DNA from: Onchocerca lupi
Taxonomy: Eukaryota > Nematoda > Chromadorea > Rhabditida > Onchocercidae
Reading direction: 5' to 3'
Assembly: GCA_028564675.1 (NCBI GenBank)
Contig: JAOVVO010000105.1
Location: 1 to 64,000, forward strand
DNA length: 64,000 nucleotides
The notes beneath the pieces are model-generated. The model was given only the letters and a program-made list of their open reading frames with translations, was not told the origin of the DNA and did not search any database. A program made the position numbers and the translations under genes. Positions 57,840 to 64,000 of this stretch are shown piece by piece (position 1 is the stretch's first letter; every line of letters begins with the position of its first letter).

Positions 57840-58400
57840 TTCTCTCATCGTTCAATCTGCTAAAGCTTACGTGCATTATTTGAAATTTTGTCGCAAATCA
57901 TGTTAATTGTCTGGAATGTTGCAAGCACCAAAGCTTGTGTGCATTGTTTAAAATTGTAAGCATTGTCTATCTCTTATCTTTTGTCCTGATAACCAAATCT
58001 TTTGTATGTTGTAAGTCATCGCTTACTACAAGACCAAAGATTATCGATATAAAAAGAAGCTTCTAGCGATCACCGATCAGTATTACGCAGTAATCAACCA
58101 GCAATCATTCAATAATTACGTAGTCAATCAACTCAACGGTCACTCAATTCATTCGACAAATCAATATCCTCCAATTCAATCCAACTCACCAATATTCAAT
58201 CCATTTCTATTGATATTATCTGATTTTATTCTATCATATAATATAGACGAAGGAATCAATCACCCATTAACCAGTAAAACTTTTCTCATTACTATTCGTT
58301 TCTGTCATCTCACAGTATTAAAAATTTTCTCGATAACCAGTCTTCCATCACCGAAAATAATCATAATATTAATTGTCTTATCTTAATTTCGTTAATTGAT
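57840..58400 (+). mobile_element. LTR-like or promoter-like segment
   Basis: Less A+T-rich than its flanks. It contains an approximate 68-bp direct duplication (57857 and 57925, 'aaagcttacgtgcatt' type), a TATA box (gatataaaaag, about 58047), then 'gatcaccgatcagtattacg', a run of CAATC/TCAAT-rich sequence and no long frame. The layout resembles U3-TATA-R-U5 of an LTR, but neither terminal TG/CA nor a target duplication was found. Confidence 0.3.
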
Positions 58401-58659
58401 TAGTGCAAGCTGTTTAGCGAAATAATGCGTCAAATGCAAATTTTAGTAAAATTTCTTCCAAATTTTCAAGAAAAAACTTTTCAGAAACAATTTTTGTGAA
58501 AAATAGCAATTTCAAAAATTTCATTCCAATTATCTTATATTGACCATTACGATTAGCATTACTAATAGTCTTTATATTATAAGAATTATAATTTCCACTA
58601 TTATTAGTTTAATTATTATTAATTATTACTAATATTAAAACTGAAAATATAATAATTTT

Positions 58660-59030
58660 AAGCTGCAATACAATCATATAAGTATTGGTCAAAATTAAAT
58701 GATTAATTTAATTCACGAAACAAATTACTATGAACTTCATACATTTGTTTTAATAAGCTCAAAATTATGTAATATTTTTAAACTGTTACACACATACCAT
58801 AATTTCTATATCACTTGCTTATTTCTCGTCAAATTAATCGGGATTAATCTCATCAATTTATCACTGATATGTTGTAATTACACTATTATGCGATAATATC
58901 TTCGGGAATGAAAACACAAATGAGCACTCTACTTTTATTTTCGTCTATTTTCAAAATTATTCAATAGTTTAAACCAACAACTTTCAATTCTTATTTTTGT
59001 TAATGTAAGCACAAATGAAAAATTTTTTTA
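58660..59030. repeat. 350-bp repeat, inverted copy of 22340-22690
   Basis: Reverse-complement match over the whole length to the segment between the two zinc-finger remnants. It includes an open frame of 65 codons (58699-58896) that is not kept in the other copy, so it is noncoding. Confidence 0.75.
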
Positions 59031-59929
59031 TGAAATTGTCCTTTTCTTTTTTGATTTGATTCTATTTACTAACATTTAGAAAAACACAAAAAAGAGAGGG
59101 AAAAAAATTAGAATATATGTAGTTTTAAAAAAATTAACAATTCATGGAAATGCTATGTAACGAATAGTGTGCACTACATAAAATGCATACTAATGCAATT
59201 CATCCAAAAAGAAATTAATTAAACGTAAATTTTAAAAATTTAGACAAAATTTAGATATTTATTTAAAGTCTTTTAAAGAGTAGGCAGATGCGACAGCTAT
59301 TTAAATTCATTTTGCACATCTACATTTTAGAAATTATCATTTAAAAAAAAATGCGCAAATCAGAAATCAAGAAAAAGATTTTAAAATTCTTCAGAGGATT
59401 TTTTTTTTCGCATATAAAAAGTATTGGAAAAAGAAAATTTCATTTCTATTTTCACAATTTTTCTTAACACTTCTATTCATTATTATTCATAAATTCTTTT
59501 CATTTATAATTTTTTGCAATTACTTTATCAATACTTAATTTAAGTAAAGTAAGTGATGTTAATGAAATTAAAAAAAAAAAAAAAAACAAATGAAATGTTA
59601 AGAAATTAGTTGTTAGAATAAAATCTGATAATTTTAAAAATATTTATTCTAACAATTATTTTCTTTTCAATAATATCATATAGGTTTAAAAATAACAACA
59701 GTGAAAAAAATTGTTGATGGTTGAAATATTAGAATTCTATTGATATAATTAAGGATTAAATATTAAACATAGCGATAATATAAAAGTTTGGCATAATAAA
59801 AAAATATATATTAAATATTCAAATGTCACTAAAATCATGCAAATTAATTACTATGACTATTTTTTTTTTTTTTTAATTTATCAGCAAATCGAAATGAAGC
59901 AATCACCGAAAATGGCTGATCTATGTATT
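59031..59929. other. A+T-rich noncoding stretch
   Basis: Nothing recognised beyond poly-A (59571-59586) and poly-T runs. Confidence 0.5.
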
Positions 59930-60299
59930 CTAAAATTTGATTTCGATCGATATTTGCTATCAATAATCAGCAATTTAAAAAGTGATACCTTTTCATAACA
60001 TTGTGATAATAGAAGAATAGATGGATTAAAGAATGCATGATACATACATAAACGTAAATATTTTTCTTAATAATTTTAACTTTAAAAAAAAAAACAAAAA
60101 CGAATCTAGATTGCCATAAAAATTGATATTACAACCTAATATTCATTAATTCTAATTGTTATTATTTCAATCCTCATTTCTACAGTTTTCTTTTCTTATC
60201 TTTTAAATATCTAATTAGATTAATAATAGTTGCAATCAAGAAATGGTGCAAATAGGTCAAAGAAATACTTTACAAATCAACCAGATTCTGATTTTATCT

Positions 60300-60830
60300 C
60301 AATCAAATTATATTAATTATAATTGATATTTGTTATCAATAATCAGCAATTTGAAATAATATCTTTTATGATTAAATAGAAGAAAAAAACAGATAAAATA
60401 AGGAATATATAATATATCATATAGAAATAAGTATGTTTATTTTGTACTGAATTACTTAAATCGATCAAAAAATCAAATCCTAAAAAAAAAAAAAAAAAAA
60501 ACAGATTTCATCACTAATCCTATAGCATAGATTTTTTTTTGATCGTTCCGAAATTGAAATTTACGTTCTAAAAACGAACAGAAGAATGAAGTACTGTAAC
60601 GAAGTCGATGATACTGTAAAGAACAAAGATCGTCCATATATCGATAGTGCTGTAAAGAACAAAGATCATCCATATTTATATATATATATATATATTAGAT
60701 ATTTCTTTTACATCCTATTCTTTCTCCATTATATCTCAATTTCTTAATATAAAAATAAAAGACATAACTTCTAATCTGCTATTTATTGATAGCAAATATT
60801 ATCATTAACAATATAATCTTATCAGTACAA
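60300..60830. mobile_element. palindromic MITE-like element, 530 bp
   Basis: The ends are inverted: 'gatatttgttatcaataatc' (60325-60344) and the reverse complement of a close match at 60786-60806. Similarity continues inward ('aataatatcttttatga' type). No transposase. The interior has a 35-36 bp tandem repeat (60607-60672, 'actgtaaagaacaaagatcg'). Confidence 0.55.
60607..60675. repeat. 35-bp tandem repeat, two units
   Basis: Two units of 'ctgtaaagaacaaagatcgt' plus 'ccatatatcgatag', with a third partial unit just upstream (near 60593). It sits inside the palindromic element. Confidence 0.7.
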
Positions 60831-60912
60831 TTCACAGAAAACTGGCTGGTTCGTGGAGTATTCCTTTCCGCAAAATCACTACCATTCGAGTGATGTCTAT
60901 AGCTTTATCGCC

Positions 60913-60948
<36 letters not shown>

Positions 60949-61690
60949 AAATAATTTGAAAAATGGAAAAAAAATTAGAAAAATTATAAAAATGAAAAAA
61001 AAAAAAAAAAAAAGGCGAAAACTGATATTACTATTGCGTAGTGATGTATAGGATGCACCATATTTAACCGCTAGAAATTTTGTTGAAAATTTAATCAAAT
61101 GATAAATTTTAATTTAAAATATAATAATTATAAATTAAAGTTGTCAAGGTTGCAGGTCAAAATTAAAGACGAAAGACTTTTCATTCTTGCAATTTATTTA
61201 ATCAGTGATAATTTTCTGATCATTGTTGATAAATAAAGGAATCATTTCGGTTAGGAAACATCTATGACATTGAATTTAGCAAAATTTAGCGTAATAAAAA
61301 AAAAAAAATCAGAAATCAATCAAATTTTATCAACAACTTAATCTTTCTATTCAATTATGATTTTTGTTTTAATCATTTCTTGTGATTAATTCCTGGATTA
61401 AAATTATAATTTCTGATGTTTGAATTACACTTTTCTGCATTACTCATCCTTTCTCAAATTTGTTTATAACTTTTCAATTTTCAGTGATGATTTTTTTTTT
61501 CACTAAATTATAATTTCTTATATTAAATTTACAATTTCTAATAATAAATTGTTATTTATTTTATTTGTTCCAAAAGTAAAAATTTAAAATATACTTACTT
61601 TGATTGATTTATATCAATTCTCATTATGGCTAATTTTCATAGATTTGGTAAGATTTATCTAATAATATGATATTTTCCAGGAAAATATAG

Positions 61691-64000
61691 ACAAACTTTT
61701 GCATAATATCATATCATTTTATGTGATTTAAAATGATGAAAATTTGGATTTAATATTAATTTAATAGTAAAAAAAAAAAAAAAAACGATAAAATTTCTAA
61801 TCAAATTTTCATTAAATAATCTAGAAGAATAGTCAAAAATTTAATATGAAAAATTTTTACAATAAATATTACAAAAGTGAAAAAGTCAAATTCTTATTGT
61901 ATTCGCAAATTTTATTTTGTTTTTTTGCATAAAATATTTGATCTTATTGTTGAACTTTATTATTTCTATTCGATCCATTCATTGTTTATTGATATATGCA
62001 AATGAGCTAATTAATAATTAATAATTAACTGATATTATTAATTAAGTTAAATTTTTTTAAAGTATGTGAATTCTTTTTTTTTTTTGTTTTAATTAAGTTA
62101 TGGTTTTCTTAGGGAATGAAGGCCTTTTCTTATTTCATTTTTCATTACTTCATTTATCATAAAAAATTTTCATTTTTGGTTTTACAAAATATGAAAATAT
62201 ACTTATTTCCTTTTTTGCTTTGGTTTTTGTTCAAATTGACGAAGTATCGAAATTATCATTCCAATCGATCGAAAAATTTAGTAGTTAGTTTAAAAATGCA
62301 ATTTTTTGAATTTTTTGGTAAATTTTGAAATTTTTCACCGATAATTTATTAATATTTTTAAAATATTTATTTTAATATTGTTTAAAAAAAAAAAAAAAAA
62401 AAAGAATTCATAGTAAAAGATAGAAGCAAAAGTTATTTGTTTACATTCTTGGTTAAATTTGATGACAATTTGATGGATTCATATCAATCCTCATTTATCG
62501 TCTTACTTTTTCATCTTTTTCCTTCAAAATTAATTCCTAATCATTAAATTTTTATTACCTAAGATTTTAAAAAATAATTAATTTTCTAGCTAAATCGATC
62601 AAATAGAATTAGGAAAAGTATGTTGTTTAAATTAGAAGAGAAAAAAAGTGAAAAAAATAAAAATAATCATTAAAACTATGGTGATATGAATTGATAAAAA
62701 TGATTATAATAATATGATAACTTGGGTAATTATAAATTAAGGATTATCATGATACAAATGATTATTATGATTGTCATTGCATGAAATGACTATGATAATA
62801 TGATAATTTAGAATTATAAATTTTATGAAATGATTATCATGATATTTAAAACTTAAAGATATGAATTGTATCATTAATTATGATAATATTGTTTAAGTTA
62901 ATTACTATCATATTGTTTTCATTAATTATGATAATATTGTTTGAGTTAATTACTATCATATTCTTTACTAAATTAAGATGAATTTTTTTATCTCATTTAT
63001 CATCAACTAATTATTACAAATAAGATTAATTTATTATAAAAATTTATCATAAATATTTGATCTAAATTATCAAATTTTTAATTAATATAGTAATAGATCA
63101 ATGAAACTAGTATAAAGTATAATTATCACGAATAAATTGATGTAAATTAATAGAAAATCATTATCATAATTATCACTAGACACAATCATTATACAAAACG
63201 ATTATACAAAGTGATATAAAAATTATCATGAAATTATAGTATTAAATTATATTACTAGTAAAAAAAAAAATATCATAAATATGAATTCGATTCAATTATA
63301 GCAAATTTTAAAGAATTCCACGCTTTGTATTATCAATTAGTCGAGATAAAAAATGAATTTCATTCAAATATATTTATCAGAAATAAATAAACAAAAAAAA
63401 TATATATATATTTTATTAAAATATTTAAAAATATATATAATACTTAAAAATATATATCCAACATATTGCATGTAATTAAGAAATAATTTAAAATTTTTTT
63501 GATGAAATTTTCATCATAATTCATTTTTTTAATTTAATTTAATTTTATTTTATTTTTTTGCAAATTTCATGCATGCATTTTGACGTTATATGTTTGTCAA
63601 ATCATAAATTAATCATTAATTAATCATAAATTTAATCATAAATCATAAATAATTTGAAATAATAAATCATAATTTAATCATAAATTTGCATTTTCATATT
63701 TCATTTTCTGTTTTAAAAATTTTTTTCCTTCTTCAAATCACTCATTGATTTCAAATTTCATGCATTTATTTGCATTTTACATGTATGCTAAACTTTTTCT
63801 TCATAATATCAATACAAATTATCCTTAAAAATATTATAATTCTGACTACTTTCCAAAAGTATCATTAAATGATAAAAATTTTTGTCAAAAATTGAAAATA
63901 TTTAGCTTTTTTTTTTTTTTTTTTTTGATTGAAATATTGATTTTAACTTAAATTATCAATTGAGACATCATGATTTCATAAATGATTTTTATTTTTCATT
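61691..64000. other. very A+T-rich noncoding stretch
   Basis: Includes many 'atgataat' and 'attatcat' repeats (62690-63250), a perfect-period 48-bp duplication (62872-62967), and poly-A/T runs. A 70-codon frame at 62116-62328 is rich in F, L, K and Y and is probably chance. No gene is supported. Confidence 0.5.
62872..62967. repeat. 48-bp tandem duplication
   Basis: Two units of 'cattaattatgataatattg' plus 'tttaagttaattactatcat' plus 'attgtttt', nearly identical, directly adjacent. Confidence 0.85.

Larger units (their letters stand above)
59930..61690. repeat. inverted relative of 11190-13200
   Basis: Reverse-complement similarity to the block at 11.19-13.2 kb, best at 61130-61185 and 61360-61660. 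It contains a palindromic element (60300-60830), an extra single end of the same family (59940-59975), long poly-A runs (60919-60945, 60998-61013) and a (TA)n run (60677-60695). Confidence 0.75.

Noticed and set aside
62718..62740. Third SL1-like core (AATTACCCAAGTT on the minus strand)
   Set aside because: Only about 14 bases match and it lies in an ATGATAAT-rich repeat where it can arise by a few base changes.

Overview
This window looks like nuclear DNA from a nematode. It is strongly A+T-rich by eye, with many poly-A and poly-T runs. The nematode assignment rests on three things: three intron-containing genes whose spliced products look like nematode-specific Srx-type serpentine chemoreceptors; a 21-base exact match to the nematode SL1 spliced leader at 12941-12961 (with a second 20/22 match at 7547-7568, minus strand); and small introns with GTAAG/TTTCAG-like borders. 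I cannot name the species. No rRNA, tRNA, bacterial operon or CRISPR array was seen.

Layout. 1-14 kb is mostly noncoding. It holds transposon-end remnants (1.9-2.8 kb), a 1.3-1.5 kb tandem duplication (5.7-8.5 kb), a solo BEL/Pao-type LTR with a perfect 5-bp target duplication (9944-10418), the two SL1-like sequences, and a 2 kb block whose inverted relative lies at 59.9-61.7 kb. 14.4-46 kb is a duplicated and transposon-invaded gene neighbourhood. Srx-like gene A (15073-17010, minus) is an inverted relative of gene B (24999-27007, plus) and gene C (41535-43530, plus). B and C sit in two direct copies of a roughly 6.5 kb segment (about 22.7-29.35 and 39.65-46.05 kb). Each copy also carries a broken C2H2 zinc-finger gene and a transposon chimera. 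Between the copies, a BEL/Pao element on the minus strand (29947-35503) lies inside the remains of a second, plus-strand BEL/Pao element (28.5-29.8 plus 36.4-38.8 kb). Helitron helicase/Rep remnants lie at 19.15-20.45 kb (plus) and 46.1-48.25 kb (minus). 48.3-64 kb is very A+T-rich. In it I reconstruct a four-exon gene for a 183-residue secreted, cysteine-rich protein (54473-56784, minus), followed by a 29-bp minisatellite in which most units can fold into a hairpin.

How the parts relate. By reconstruction all three chemoreceptor genes are open from start to stop, with the same five intron positions and phases, while the surrounding zinc-finger and transposon genes are broken. This fits a chemoreceptor cluster that grew by segmental and inverted duplication amid repeated transposon insertion. 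Several elements of apparently different classes share one promoter-like module (an AAACATGTTT palindrome, an E2F-like TTTCCCGCCAAA site and a GTGAGRTCAACYAATCA-like stretch). All gene structures were worked out by hand from the sequence; none has transcript support.
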